Positions 45,382-57,676 of a stretch of DNA of 64,000 bases are shown here, in pieces. The notes under the pieces were generated by a model. The model was not told the DNA's origin, searched no databases, and was given only the letters and a program-made list of their open reading frames with translations. The stretch's first letter is position 1. Every line of letters starts with the position of its first letter. Position numbers and translations under genes: made by a program. The stretch is taken from contig NC_039363.1 of assembly GCF_003573695.1 (NCBI RefSeq), forward strand, positions 165,680,747-165,744,746. Direction: 5' to 3'. Origin of the DNA: Papaver somniferum (taxonomy: Eukaryota; Streptophyta; Magnoliopsida; Ranunculales; Papaveraceae).

Positions 45382-46572
45382 CCCAATTTCATTTTTTTCT
45401 AATTACAAAGTACTGGAATGATTTTTCCTTTTCCCATTGCTTTTTGCAAAAAAAGGTTTGCGTGCTGGGAACATATATTCTGCATTAATTAAGCCTAGAA
45501 TTAAGTAACTCGAGCTTTACCTAGCTAACGAAACACTTGGTGGGGCAAACAAAGCTTAATCATTAAGGGTTCAAGATTGGCAAAAAAGTGAGGGAAGGGA
45601 GAGGGGCATAGTCAAGCGAAGGACGCGTTAAGTGCCGTAACCAACTCAATGAAGTCAACAAGGAAGGCGGCCGCTGCCGCGGCCCCTTCTTACTAGTTGT
45701 AAAGTACTCCATATTTCTTTAATGTCGATCACCATGAAAAATGCCGAAGAAAACAATTTGTTATTCATTAATAATTACTGAATAGAATAAACGGGAATCA
45801 ATGTCATTTTCGTTATTAATGTGTCATGATTCGATGTCAGAAGTGACAAAAGTCAGTCAGTCAGTCAGTCACGGTTCGGTACTTTCCTTTGCAATCAAAT
45901 AACTCGTGTCCGTCTCTCCAACAAACATCCATCAAAAGTCTGTCACATACACACAGGTATTGTCAGATCACTTTTTGCCCTTCCTTCCACTTTTTCTTTC
46001 TTCTTCTTCTTCTTCAAAGAAAGTTTTCAATTTAGAAGGGTTCATCTCCATGCAGTAGGTAGTCCCTTGAAAGGAAAGAAAGAAAAACATACCTTTTATT
46101 AACTTCTTTGTTTCTTGTTCAGGGTTCATCATTCGTGTTGTAATTTCGTTAGATTAGACCTTCCATGATTCGTTCTCCCTCAGAACAAAAAGAAAACCGT
46201 AATTTCAGGAGTATATTTCTTTATTAAATTCACAAATCACATCGAAAAGGGAATATAGGTCTCTTCTCTCTGACGTGATGTTCATTTAAAAACAAAAAAA
46301 ATCAGGTTAGGATCACGTAAATTCTTTTGTTTCAATCCTTTTATTTACTGGTGTTTTGTTAATTCCAATGCAATAGATTGAAATCAATTTGATCGAAAAT
46401 TTCAGTAATTTTTATTAATTGTTTCTGATGTTGATTTTTTTTTTTCTGACCAAATATTGTAACTGAATTGAACAGAGTGCCAGAAATGATGGAGTTTGTC
46501 GCAATCTTCGTATCTGTATCCAGATTGAGATGATAAAAAAAGTCTGCTTCTTCATCATCATAATTCGCAGTT
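45382..46572 (+). promoter_or_regulatory. Upstream region and leader of the O-fucosyltransferase gene
   Basis: Contains a GC-rich imperfect palindrome (45664-45688, including GCGGCCGC and CCGCGG) in otherwise AT-rich DNA, (GTCA)5 at 45851-45871, and a (TTC)n pyrimidine tract near 45995-46015 typical of plant leaders. A possible leader intron runs 46306-46475 (ATCAG|GTTAGG ... TTGAACAG|AG). No clear TATA box was found. Confidence 0.5.
46486..46533 (+). promoter_or_regulatory. Upstream ORF in the O-fucosyltransferase leader
   Basis: ATGATGGAG... encodes 15 residues and stops with TGA at 46531-46533, 39 bases before the main ATG. If the leader is transcribed as predicted, it could reduce translation of the main frame. 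Conservation unknown. Confidence 0.35.
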
Positions 46573-47955
46573 ATGAATTTATCAAAACCCCCCAAGCACA
46601 TTAGATTTCTTGATTGCTATTTGAATTCCAAAGTTCGCAGATGTCTTTTCTTGATATCCATTGCTCTCATCTTCAGAGCTCTTTTTCTTCTTACAACCCC
46701 TCTTGCCTTCAAACACAACACCACCTTTGATTATTGGCTCAGCACTTCCTCATTTTCTTCTTCTTCTCGTCTGGTTCATGACAATTCGTCTGGTGGAGGA
46801 ATCAGAAGTGACAAATTCTTAGAGGTTCCTCAAATTGCATGGGGACTAAACAATCAAAAGATAGCAGTGGCAAGAGCTTTCCTAACCGCCAGAATGCTCA
46901 ACAGAACTTTGTTACTTCCTAGCTTAAGTGCTTCTTTGTTCTACAAAGAAGTCAATCTCTTGCAATCAGTCACTTTCGATAAGATTTTCCAGTTTGACAA
47001 GTTTAATTCTCTCTGCAATGGCTTTGTCCAATTGGGGCGCTTCTCTGACATTTCGAACAAGACCGATGTTTTCGATCTCAACAAGGGCAGTGGAAGAAAA
47101 TGGACAATGGAGAGGGATTTAGATCAACTGAGAAAGGTTAAGCAAGACCCTAGTATTGATGGGTACGAGGTTATTCGGATACTTGGGAAGAATCCATTCC
47201 TTTGGCATGATCATTGGCCTGTCAGAGATTACGCCAACGTCTTCGAGTGCTTAGTATTAGTTGATGAGATAACCCAAGAAGCTGAGAGAGTTGTGTCTAA
47301 GATTAGAGAGATTGGAAGTCAAGTGATTGAAAGCAAAACAGATTCATTGTCGCGAACGCAGCAGCCTTATTATGTAGCTGTGCACATGAGAATAGAGAAA
47401 GACTGGATGATTCACTGCAAGAAGCTTCAACAGAGGAACAATGTCACTCAAATTTGTAGCAGTAAAGAGGAGATCATGGAACGGGTAGGCAATATTGTCG
47501 GCATAAATCAACAACCTACCGTTGTTTATCTAGCAGTGGCGGACGATCTTCTTGAGGATGGTTCTGTTTTGAGTGGTTGGAAAGAAGGTCTCCTTCCTTA
47601 TGAGAAGAAAAAGTTGGGTGTTTGGGATATCTACAAAAAGTATCCGTATCTCATTCAATCGGCAATTGACTATGAAGTTTGCTTGAGAGCTGATGTCTTT
47701 GTTGGTAACAGCTATTCCACATTTTCAAGTCTAATAGTTCTCGAACGAAGCCAGAAATTGCTTAGATTGGGTGCTGTTACAGAGGGATCATCATGCACTA
47801 CAAATAGCAATGAATCAGGTGGCAGCGGCATAAAATGGCCTTCATATGCATACAATATATTGGGTGAATCGGGTGGACCGAAAAAATGGATGACAAATAT
47901 GTCTGACACAAGTCTTCAGGCGATCAGTTATGGTTCTAATGATGTCTCCTGCTAA
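46573..47955 (+). CDS. Plant O-fucosyltransferase family protein (OFT1 / O-fucosyltransferase 23-like)
   Basis: Uninterrupted 460-residue ORF, a Golgi type II membrane glycosyltransferase. Seen: short cytosolic tail, signal-anchor helix about 24-46 (CLFLISIALIFRALFLLTT), stem region rich in serine, then the O-FucT domain: QIAWGLNNQKIAVARAFLTA (87-106) with ARMLNRTLLLP, HMRIEKDW with the conserved HxR (271-278), and AIDYEVCLRADVFVGNSYST (364-383), the nucleotide-sugar-binding part. The last motif lacks the GGNM version of most plant members, a trait I recall for the divergent OFT1-like (O-fucosyltransferase 23) group, which in Arabidopsis acts in pollen-tube penetration. It would transfer fucose from GDP-fucose to protein acceptors. 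The subgroup is inference; the family is secure. Confidence 0.9.
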   Translation: MNLSKPPKHIRFLDCYLNSKVRRCLFLISIALIFRALFLLTTPLAFKHNTTFDYWLSTSSFSSSSRLVHDNSSGGGIRSDKFLEVPQIAWGLNNQKIAVARAFLTARMLNRTLLLPSLSASLFYKEVNLLQSVTFDKIFQFDKFNSLCNGFVQLGRFSDISNKTDVFDLNKGSGRKWTMERDLDQLRKVKQDPSIDGYEVIRILGKNPFLWHDHWPVRDYANVFECLVLVDEITQEAERVVSKIREIGSQVIESKTDSLSRTQQPYYVAVHMRIEKDWMIHCKKLQQRNNVTQICSSKEEIMERVGNIVGINQQPTVVYLAVADDLLEDGSVLSGWKEGLLPYEKKKLGVWDIYKKYPYLIQSAIDYEVCLRADVFVGNSYSTFSSLIVLERSQKLLRLGAVTEGSSCTTNSNESGGSGIKWPSYAYNILGESGGPKKWMTNMSDTSLQAISYGSNDVSC

Positions 47956-48639
47956 ACAAATGAATTTTGTATAGATACATAAACACACAGTTACTTCTTC
48001 CAGTAAGTGTCCAACAATTGAGTTGGTCATTCAGGCACTTGGTGGTTGTACCTACCAAAAGGTTTGGGGGTTGGATACATCTTTTCTCCGAAGTGGTATA
48101 TTATTATATACAGAAACTAGCTAGTCCACCACTGGTAGAGCTGGAAGAAGCATGAAATGAGTTTAGGAATACTCCAGTACTTGGTTGTGCAAGTGAACAT
48201 ACATTAAGGTTTTTCATGAGAATTAATCAGGTACACATGTACATAGTTATTCTTTTTCAGTTGTACTTCTTTTTAATATTGTGTATTGTCATGAATTCAT
48301 GACAATATTAGAATTAAAAGTTACAATGATTTTGTGTTTACAGTTTTTACTACAAAGTCATTAATGGAGTTTTAGATTTTATATGAAGTACGACTCCCTT
48401 CTCTTGTGTTTTGCTCATTGAATCAAGCAGGGAAGATAAGCTGTCTAATAAGGATGCATGATATGAGTACCTTCTGTCCTGGGTGAAGTCGCAGTTTCGA
48501 TTTAACATGAACTACACTCCATTTTTTTTCTTCTTTTAAATCTTTCTTAGTTATATTAATTGTAAGACTTTGATATGAAACAGGCTGCAACAGTATCTTA
48601 CAGTGCACCACCTTTGATTATGTACATCTATTAACAATT
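47956..48639 (+). other. 3' flank of the O-fucosyltransferase gene
   Basis: AT-rich, probable 3' UTR at the start. An inverted repeat TTGTCATGAATTCATGACAA (48286-48305) is a 20 bp perfect palindrome. No gene seen. Confidence 0.5.
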
Positions 48640-49490
48640 GAGTATGGGCTTTTGATATTCCTTGAAGACTCTATCACATCTTTCCTTCCATATAAACCAC
48701 ATCTTAGTAAGGAGAAGCTCTATTGAATTTTTCATTTTTTTTTGTTTTGAAACCATGCTTTACTTAGTTCTAGGATAGTTATCAAGTGATCTAATTGCAT
48801 TCTAATGGGATTTGGTCATGTTTCCCAAGCAGCTTTATCATACATGCAATAGAAGAGGAGATGTTATGTTGTTTCAATGTCCATTGTGTAGGAAGGATTG
48901 ATATCTTTTATTTTTCCTACTAGTTTTGCATCAGTTAAAAGAGCATTTTGGATGCATTTCCAGAAGAAATGCTTAATACTTAAAGACACGTCTAGTTTCC
49001 ACAAATATTTTCAGAAAGATTCTGAAAGAGATATGCTCCAAAATGTCCGCATGCTCATTCAATTTGTCATATATCAATTTAACAATATAGTTTCCTGATT
49101 TTGTTAAGGTCCATCGAAGAATATCTTTTTTTTTTGAGAGTTTGACTTATCTAAAAATATATGACTGTTGCAAATCTTAGAAGTTGTGTCAGCTGGAAAG
49201 ATGTCATGAATAAGCTTATGATTCCATTGTTTAGTGGTCTGATCCATGAGATCAGCCATTATGGTTATAGAGGCTAGAGAAGAATCATGATGGGCAGATA
49301 CATTAATGTTTATACTGGAGACCCAATTATCTTCCCAGATATTTATGCTAAGTCCATTTCCTACTTCCCAAGTACTGTACTTATTGATTAGTTTTAAGCC
49401 TTTATGATTTCTAAGTCCAAGAACTTTAATCAGGAGGTTTAACCTTTTTTTCTATTTGTTTTTAATTGATGCCAAAGATGGGTGACTTTT
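48640..49490 (-). pseudogene. LINE (L1-type) fragment with RT zinc-binding region
   Basis: Minus strand, in order: STWEVGNGLSINIWEDNWVSS (about 49300-49375), a variable stretch, WKLDVSLSIKHFFWKC and following residues of the zf-RVT domain (48850-49000), then, after a frameshift at an A run, TKMWFIWKERCDRVFKEYQ (48660-48720). This is the order seen downstream of RT in plant LINEs. Several stops and frameshifts; the RT domain itself is absent. Right edge interrupted by the solo LTR at 49491. Confidence 0.8.
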
Positions 49491-52400
49491 TGTTAGAACA
49501 TTGCTCGGTCGAACTCGCAAGCGTTATTATATCAAGCTTGTTTGTCAAGTTTAGTTGATCAAAACTATAGTCTTGATTTCTAGTCTACTAATAGCTATGT
49601 CTCGGGTTAGGATAAAATGTGTAGTTGAGATTTAGACTTCACATAGTTCATCGATTGAAGACGAAGATCTACTGAGGAGAGCTTGGAGGAACTTCATCAA
49701 CAAAAGGTACGTGGATATTAAAGCTTATCTATCACTCAGAAGTCTATTCTATTCTATCTATTAATGAGACTAAGTTGTATAGCTATATAGACTTTTAAAT
49801 TATACACATTTGATATTTCGAGCTGAGTTTAACTCGCTTATATATTTTTCGAAATATGTGTTGGAAGCTTTTTGCTTTAACTACGTTCATCATATTCTTG
49901 ACGAGTTTAGTTGGAGACAAGTTATTTGTTGGAAACTAAATAATAAGTCAAAAGATGATCATGTGGAAATTGCCTTGAAACATCTTACATGATTTGTATG
50001 AGACAATCATTTGACGTCGACTTGGAAAGTTTCGTATTGATCGTTGGATCACTTAAAAATTACTTATAAGCTAATAGTTTGTGTGAGACAACTATTGTCA
50101 TCTTCTAAGGATGTTTTAATGATTGAAGTGGGAGTTTACAACAAAAAACTTTGTTTGGATACTGCATAGTATGCGTACCTAGTATGCAAACTGTTTTGGT
50201 ATTATTCAGGTCCGAGAACCTTGCTGTTAAAGTCCGGGTACCTTGTTTGTGTTTGAGCACTACTCGGTAGAACTCAGAAGTGTTGCTATCTCAAGCTTGT
50301 TTTTTCAAGTTTAGTTGTCAAAACTATAAGTCTTGATTTCTAGTCTACTTATGGCTATGTCTCGGATTAGGATATAATGTATAGTTGATCTTTAGACAAC
50401 ACGACGTTCATCGATTAAAGACGAAAAACTACTAAGGGGAGATTGTGGAACTTCATCAACAAAAGGTATGTGGAGACTTGAACTAATTTATCACTCATAA
50501 GTCAATTATATTTTATCTCATATTGAGACAAAGTCGTATAGCTATATAGAATTATACACATTTGATATTTCGAGTTGAGTTTAACTCGCTTATGTCTTTC
50601 TCGAAATATGTGTTGGAAAGATTTTTACTTTAACTATGTTGATAATTATTCTTGACGAAAGTCAAAAGATGATCATGTGAAAATCACCCGGTAACATCTT
50701 ACATGATTTCAGTGAGATAGTCATTTGATTTAGACTCGGAATGTAGATCACTTGAAAATTATTTTTAAGCTAATAGTTGTTGTGAGACAGCTATTTCCAT
50801 CTTCTAAGAATGTTTCAATGATTGAAATGGGAGTTTAGAACAATTAACCATTGTATGGATATGCACATTATGTATACCCGTATGAAAATTGTTGTAAGAA
50901 TGATTCAGGTCTGGGAACAAATTACGCGTACCCGTATGCGAATGTCAAAGTCCGAGAACTAAATTTGCGTACCTGTTTACAAACTTATGAGGTTAAGTTC
51001 TAAAATCGGCTAAGTATGATTTCATACTCATGAAAAAAATACATTTATAAATCAAGGAATGCAACCTTTGCAAACCGTGGCTAAAATGCTAATGAACTGA
51101 TTCTTTTGAATCAATATGATTTTGCTTCAACTTTGTATTGTATACTTATATGAGAATATAAAAAAATTGAACAACTCTATGAGTAACACAATTAGATTCA
51201 TTTGATTATCATTTGATATAGAAGTGTTAAGATGAACATGGTTAACACAAAAGTGTTGATATGGCTAACATCGGTTAACTGATATTGACCCAACTCAATA
51301 TACACGTTTAGGTACGGTGACCCATATCTAAATGAAAGTATATTTCATTTGTGTGTAACAAGCTAAGACCATCTAACGATGTAAAGATATTAGATTGAAT
51401 CTTAAATCATGTTTCATATGACGGTGAATATTGATTGCTTTGTTACAAAGTTATCAAACCCTGATTTGAAGACTATATAAGGGAAAACTCTAGCAACTGG
51501 GAAAACTAATCCACACACCTTCTGTGTGATACTAGTTGCGACTAGAGTCGATTCTCCTTTAACCTAGGTTTTACCAAAACCATTATAGGTTAACGGCTTG
51601 AAAACTTTATTTGGATTTTGGCCATACCCAACTATTTTCTTTGTAGTTGCATGTTCTTATCTTACTTGTTCTATCGTATTGAGTACTATCTCTTTAAGAT
51701 TTTCTCGAGATTTATCTCCGATAGGTAAGATATAAAAAGTAATCACAAAGCTCTTCGTCTCATTCTTTGTGATTCCACAATAACTTCTTCTACTACCATA
51801 TAGTTAAGTTATTGTGAGGTGATTGATATTTCTAGGATGTTCTTCGGGAATATAAGACCGTATTATGAATTGGTTCCTGTTCACCTTGATTTATCAAAAG
51901 ACGGAATAAAAACTTCATAGGTACTTCTGTGGGCGACAAATCTATCTATTAAAATAGACTTATATGTGGTAGACAAATTTGTTTATAAGTCTTCGACATT
52001 GGGTCGGAGCAACTCTTAGTTTTGGGTGAGGTCAGCAAAGCGTATAGTCCTGCTGAGATTTAGAGGAGTAAGGAACGCGACTGTACCTTAATCGGTGTGA
52101 GACTTGGTTACGTCTCAACTACATTCTAGTCCGAAGTTAACTTGTAGTAGGCAAGACTCTGTGGCAGCTTAATACAGTGTGGTGTTCAAATCTGTACTAG
52201 GTCCCAGAGTTTTTCTGCATTTGCAGTTTCCTCGTTATCAAAACTTCTGGTGTCTCTGTTATTTCTTTTCCGCATTATATTTGTTTATATAATTGAATAT
52301 CACAGGTTGTGCATAGTTCAATCAATTGATAAATACAATCTTTGGTTGTTGATTGAAATTAATTGACACTTGAACATTGGCATTTGGTACCGTTCAAGTT

Positions 52401-54433
52401 GTTTCTCAAATAATCAGGCTTGCAGATTTCTATATGTTTGATTTGTTGATTATCATTGAGAAACAAAGATATAACTCTTGGATATATTTTCCTTGATTGA
52501 GTCTGACTGTCTAGTTGATTCTCTTGGAATTATATTGGAGTTAGTCCATACATATTTCCTAACAAAATATTGGGTGTGGTTTTTAGACCCCAGCTTTTTT
52601 AGTTTGCATACCAGTATGTGAACGGTTATACCTGAGTTAGGTTCGGGACGGCTGTTTGCATACCCGTTTGCAAACGGCTGGAAAAGACCCAAGTCTGGAA
52701 GCTATAGATTGCGTACCTGTTTGCAAACTTAGAGGTTAAAGTTCAAAAATCGGTTAAGTATGTTTTTCATACTCATGAACAAATACATTTATGAATTAAG
52801 GAACGCAATCTTTGCAAACCGTGGCTTAATGTTCATGAATTGATTCTTATATACTTTGTACGCCTACGAATTAATCCATTTTTTTCAATTAGTTCATATA
52901 TTTTTCTATGAGATAGTGAAAAATTAAACAACTCTATGAGAAACACAATTAGATTCATTTGATTATTTTTCATGATTGATTGATCATCATAGTTGATCTA
53001 GTTGTGTTATATGAATTTGGTTAAGACAAAAGTGTTCATATGGCTAACTTCGGTTAACTGTTATTGAGCCAACTCAATATACACGTTTAGGTATGGTTAC
53101 TCATATCTAAATGAATCTATATTTCATTTGTGTATAACAAGCTAAGACCATCTAACGGTGGAGAGATATTGCTTTGGTTTTAAGCAGACTTAGCTTGAAT
53201 CTTAAATCAGGATTTCATCTAACGGTGAATATTGAATGCTTTTTGTTCCTAAACTATATTAGCTTTGATTGAAAACAAATCCCCATTTGAAAGACTATAT
53301 AAGGAGAACTCTATCAACTGGAAAACCTAATCTCGGCACTTTCTTGTGTCCTTGTTGCGACTAGAGTCGATTCTCCTTTAACCTAGGTTTTTCTAAAACC
53401 ATTATAGGTTAACGACTTGAAGCTTCATTTGGGATTCGTGAAGCCATATCCAACTATTTTCTCTGTACTTGCGTATTCTGATATTACTTGTTCAATCGTA
53501 TTGAGTACTATCTTCTCTAAGATTTTCTTGAGATATCTCTGATAGGTAAGATATAAAAAGTAATCAAAAAGCTCTTCGTCTCATTCTTTGTGATTCCACA
53601 ATAACTTCTTCTACTACCATATAGTTAAGTTATTGCGAGGTGATTGATATTTCTAGGCTGTTATTCGGGAGTACAAGACCGTATTATCAATTGGTTTCTG
53701 TTCACCTTGATTTATCAAAAAAAGGAACAAAAAAATTCGTAGGTACTTCTGTGGGATACAAATTTATCTATCAGAATAGACTTATCTGTGGAAGATATAT
53801 TTGTTTATAAGTGTTCGACTTTGGGTCGTAGCAATTTTTAGTTGTGGGTGAGATCAGCTAACGGAATCAAGTGCGCAGAATCAGGCGTGGTTTAGAGGTG
53901 TAAGGAACACGACTGTACCTTAATCGGTGTGAGACTTGGTTAGGGCTCAACTACATTACAGTCTGAAGTTAACTTGTAGTAGGATAGTGCATGTGGCGAC
54001 TTAATACAATGTAGTGTTTAAATCTGGACTAGGTCCCCGGGTTTTTTTTGTATTTGCGGTTTCCTCATTAACAAAACTTCCGGTGTCTGTATTATTTCCT
54101 TTCTGCATTATATTTGTTTATACAATCTAAATATCACAGGTTGTGCGTAGTTCAATTAATTGGTAAATAGGACCTTTATTTGTTGGATATAAATTGATTG
54201 ACACTTGGGTATTGGTATTTGGTACCGTCCAAGTTATTTCTCATATCAATCAGGCTCACAGATTTCTATATGTTGTATTGCAGATTGTACTGATAAATAG
54301 AGATATAACTCTTTGATATCTTTCTTGGTTGAGCTCGCTTTATAATCTGGTGCTCTCAAAATTTTATTGGAGTTAGTCCATACAGATTTCCGAACAAATT
54401 ATTGGGTGTGGTTGTTATATCCCCGCTTTTTTA
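49491..54433 (+). mobile_element. S-family solo LTR (outer), interrupted by a second solo LTR
   Basis: Plus orientation: starts TGTTAGAACATTGCTCGGTC at 49491 and ends ...CCCCGCTTTTTTA at 54433. Target duplication CTTTT (49486-49490, 54434-54438). The body is continuous when 50250-52601 and one GTTTG are removed. No internal region remains. It ends in TA rather than CA. Confidence 0.85.
50250..52601 (+). mobile_element. S-family solo LTR (inner), 2352 bp
   Basis: Starts TGTTTGAGCACTACTCGGT and ends ...CCCCAGCTTTTTTA. Target duplication GTTTG (50245-50249, 52602-52606). It lies inside the LTR at 49491-54433 in the same orientation. Confidence 0.85.
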
Positions 54434-54438
54434 CTTTT

Positions 54439-55412
54439 ATCAACTTGCAATGTTCAAAATATCCAGATACAACTGACTTTCAACGACACTAGGAGGTCTA
54501 TCTGACTAGACCTTTGAGACTCTAAACTTCTGCTGACTTTTGCAAGCTCATCAGTAGCTTTATTACAAACTCTATGAATGTAAAAACATTTCCAACTTAA
54601 AAAGTTTTTTTTAAATATCCATTGCATCAAGCGGAATAATTTCATTCTCCCAAGCTATATCCGAAGAGTCTTTGTTGATGTATTCATCAATTCTTTTGAG
54701 GTCCGTATCTAGCACAACATGGGTGATATGTAACTCCTTACTTCAGACAATAGCACCCAAGAATGCCAGACACTCTATCTATTCAGAATTGCCTATTCTT
54801 GCAAAGAATTTTGTAAGGATTCCCCACCATTTTCCTGTAAAATCACGCATAACCAAACCAATTATAGTTAGTCTTGCGTTATTATCAAATGAAGCATCAC
54901 AATTAAGAGTAAAAAGATATGAAAGTGAGGGTTTCCATATTGCAAGGGATAAAATATAAGTGTGTGACACTATGTTGTGTTCATTCTTTGTCGTTCAGTG
55001 TTCCAATATTAATAGCAAAATTGATGGCCTTCTTAGAAGTAGCTATAGGGTTAGATTTTTTATTCTGGAATACCACTTCGCATCTTTCATTCCATGTGCT
55101 TCATATAACCACCACACCTAAATTTAGCCAATCATTCTGATTATTTTGCTGCCTGCTTTGAATGAACCAACTCTTAAGCATATTCTCGATACCAGTATTT
55201 ACGCCAGTAAGAACGCAACTTTCACCTGGTAACATCAAAACTGTTCTTGAGAAAGAGCAATTAACTAGCACATGCATCATGCTTTCATCGTGTTGATTAC
55301 AGAATGGGTATGATTTATTAATATGGCCACAGACTCTTGATAATATCTTTATGGTTGGTAGGATGTTAGGGAGACATTTCCAGAAGAAGTGTCTAACTCT
55401 TGGACTTGTGTT
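54439..55412 (-). pseudogene. LINE fragment with zinc-binding and RNase H domains
   Basis: Minus strand: SPRVRHFFWKCLPNILPT and CPFCNQHDE-like PFCNQHDESMMHVLVNC (zf-RVT, about 55230-55412), then STWNERCEVVFQNK, then an RNase H region with TLNCDASFDNN and GLVMRDFTGKW (54800-54930) and CNKATDELAKVSRSLE (54500-54570). This is the C-terminal end of a plant LINE with RNase H. Stops and frameshifts are present. It is cut on its 5' side by the element E LTR fragment at 55413. Confidence 0.8.
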
Positions 55413-56096
55413 AATCTTGAACGGTACCAAAGACCAATGTTCAAGTGTCAATCAATGTAAATCAACAACCAAAGGTTGGATACTCTAATTGATTGATCTG
55501 AACGCACAACCTGTGATATTTCAATTATATAACAAAATATATTGCGGAAAAGAAATAACACAGACACCAGAATTTTGTGAACGAGGAAACCGCAAATGCA
55601 GAAAAACACCGGAACCTAGTCCAGTTTGAACACCAGAATGTATTAAGCCGCTACAGACTCTAGCCTGCTACCAATTAATTTCGGACTGGACTTTAGTTGA
55701 ACCCTTAACAATTTCACACTGATTCAAGGTACGGTTGCGTTCCTTATGTCTCTGATCTCAGCAGGATATTACACACTTGATACCCTTAGCTGATCTCACC
55801 CACAACTAAGAGTTGCTACGACCCAAAGTCAAATACTTAATAAACAAATCTGTCTCACACAGAAAAATCTATAGGATTGAATAAATCTGGCTCCCACAGA
55901 AATACCCAAGAGTTTTTGATCCGTATTTTGATAAATCAAGGTGAACATGAACCAATTGATAATCCATACTAATATTCCCGAAGAACAACCTAGTATTATC
56001 AATCACCTCACAATAATCTTAATCGACTAGCGAAACAAGATATCATGGAATCACAAACGATGAGACGAAGATGTTTGTGATTACTTTTATCTTGCC
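55413..56096 (-). repeat. Truncated 3' LTR of element E
   Basis: Begins inside the LTR (equivalent to about 16928 of element B) and stops at the equivalent of about 17615, where ATCTTGCC is joined to internal sequence AATCCGTAGC. Confidence 0.75.
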
Positions 56097-57676
56097 AATC
56101 CGTAGCTATAACAATGAGAGAACTCGAGATTCTCGATCATCATTATACAGTGTCATAGTATTATTACACAGTGTCAAAGTCCAATTATATCACAACTTCA
56201 ACAATAATACTATGGTGATATGTATCACCCCCCCTTAGTCAATACTCCATCTCGATCATGGAAACCACTTCCCCTTACACAATGATCCTAAAACCATATG
56301 TATTTGTAGTGTGAACTACTTCTCCCCCTTTTTGTCAATAAAAATGGCAAAGGTACAAGAAAAAGATCACAATGAAATTTCCACAAGAGACATTTCATGA
56401 CTAAAAGAAAGACACACATCATCTTAATTTAGATGCAATCATATAGTCGAAGCTAATAGCATTCATCAAGGAGTTTAAAGATACATGATAACCCCTCTAA
56501 AATTCCACAGCCGCATACCCCTCAAGATATGACCATTAAGCACAAGTTCAAAAGAACTCTCCCCCATTTGATGTCATTCCCAAGGGAACAACAAGAGCGA
56601 CCTTAATTTCGAGAGAAAAAAAGGATTTTATTGGACACCAAAAATCATGATAAATGATTTTCTATATCCAAAAATTTAATTAAATTAATCACAAGTAAAC
56701 CCATGATTAATTTAATCAAAAAACACAATCAAATTAAACACGAAAAGTGCTCAACTTAATTGATTATGCTCAACATAAGTAAACTTACGGAACATATGAC
56801 TATCACAACCATAAACAATGATTAGGATAGTCGTTCATATACTCAACACAAGAGGAAACTTATGGAATATATGAATGCACAACTAGACTGATTAAAAAAT
56901 AACCCATAATTAATCTAATTGGAATACAAACAACCAAACTAATCACGAAAGTAACCAATTTAATTGTCATTTGTTTTGCTCGACATAAGAGAACTTACGG
57001 AGCAATAACTAAATAATCAAATATGATTAATTTAGTTCACAAATGCTCAACATAACATACCTTACGGAACAACCAACCAAGCTAATCAAGAATAAACAAC
57101 TTAGTCATATCGTGCTCAACATACGACATATTACGGAGCCTCACGTATTTCATAGGCATATGAATCAATGAAGATCAATACTGTGGAATACACAAGGATC
57201 TATTCATTTTCAATCATTATATGCATAACAATAATAGACTTTATCCTTGTTCACAAAATATTTTAGCCTATCTTCCATCAAAGAATTGACAATATAGGCT
57301 TAACTTTTGTGTTTGTCAAAAGTCTATTCATCTTTAAATCAATACATACATACCGATCATGATCGACTTTACTTTTGAAAAAATATGGGACAATATAGTT
57401 CACGGATGTAAACACCAAAATCCCATAACATATTGCAATATGACAAACCAAAGATTAAATATTTCAAAACATCATCCTCCAAATATTTTTAGAATTTAAA
57501 ACCAAATAAACCTAAAAAAATAATACAAGAAGATGAAAAATAATAGCTATGTGTAGTCACAATCATCGCTATTCAAAGCACTAGTTATTCTTCCAACTAA
57601 GCCAAAAAGAAGACATACTAGGCAACAAAATCAAAGCAAGCTAAATAACATACCCCGGTGCAGTTCTGAACACTAA
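56097..57676 (-). other. 3' internal non-coding region of element E
   Basis: Homologous to 19297-20800 of element B. Holds PPT-like tracts (56228-56336), five stem-loop units (56766-57145) and the CCCATAACATATTGCAATAT motif. No ORF supported. Confidence 0.65.
56766..57145 (-). repeat. Five stem-loop units in element E
   Basis: Units near 56766-56798, 56838-56880, 56970-57003, 57043-57070 and 57110-57140, in the same order as in element B. Unit 2 again has the altered but still complementary arms TTCATATA / TATATGAA. Confidence 0.75.
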
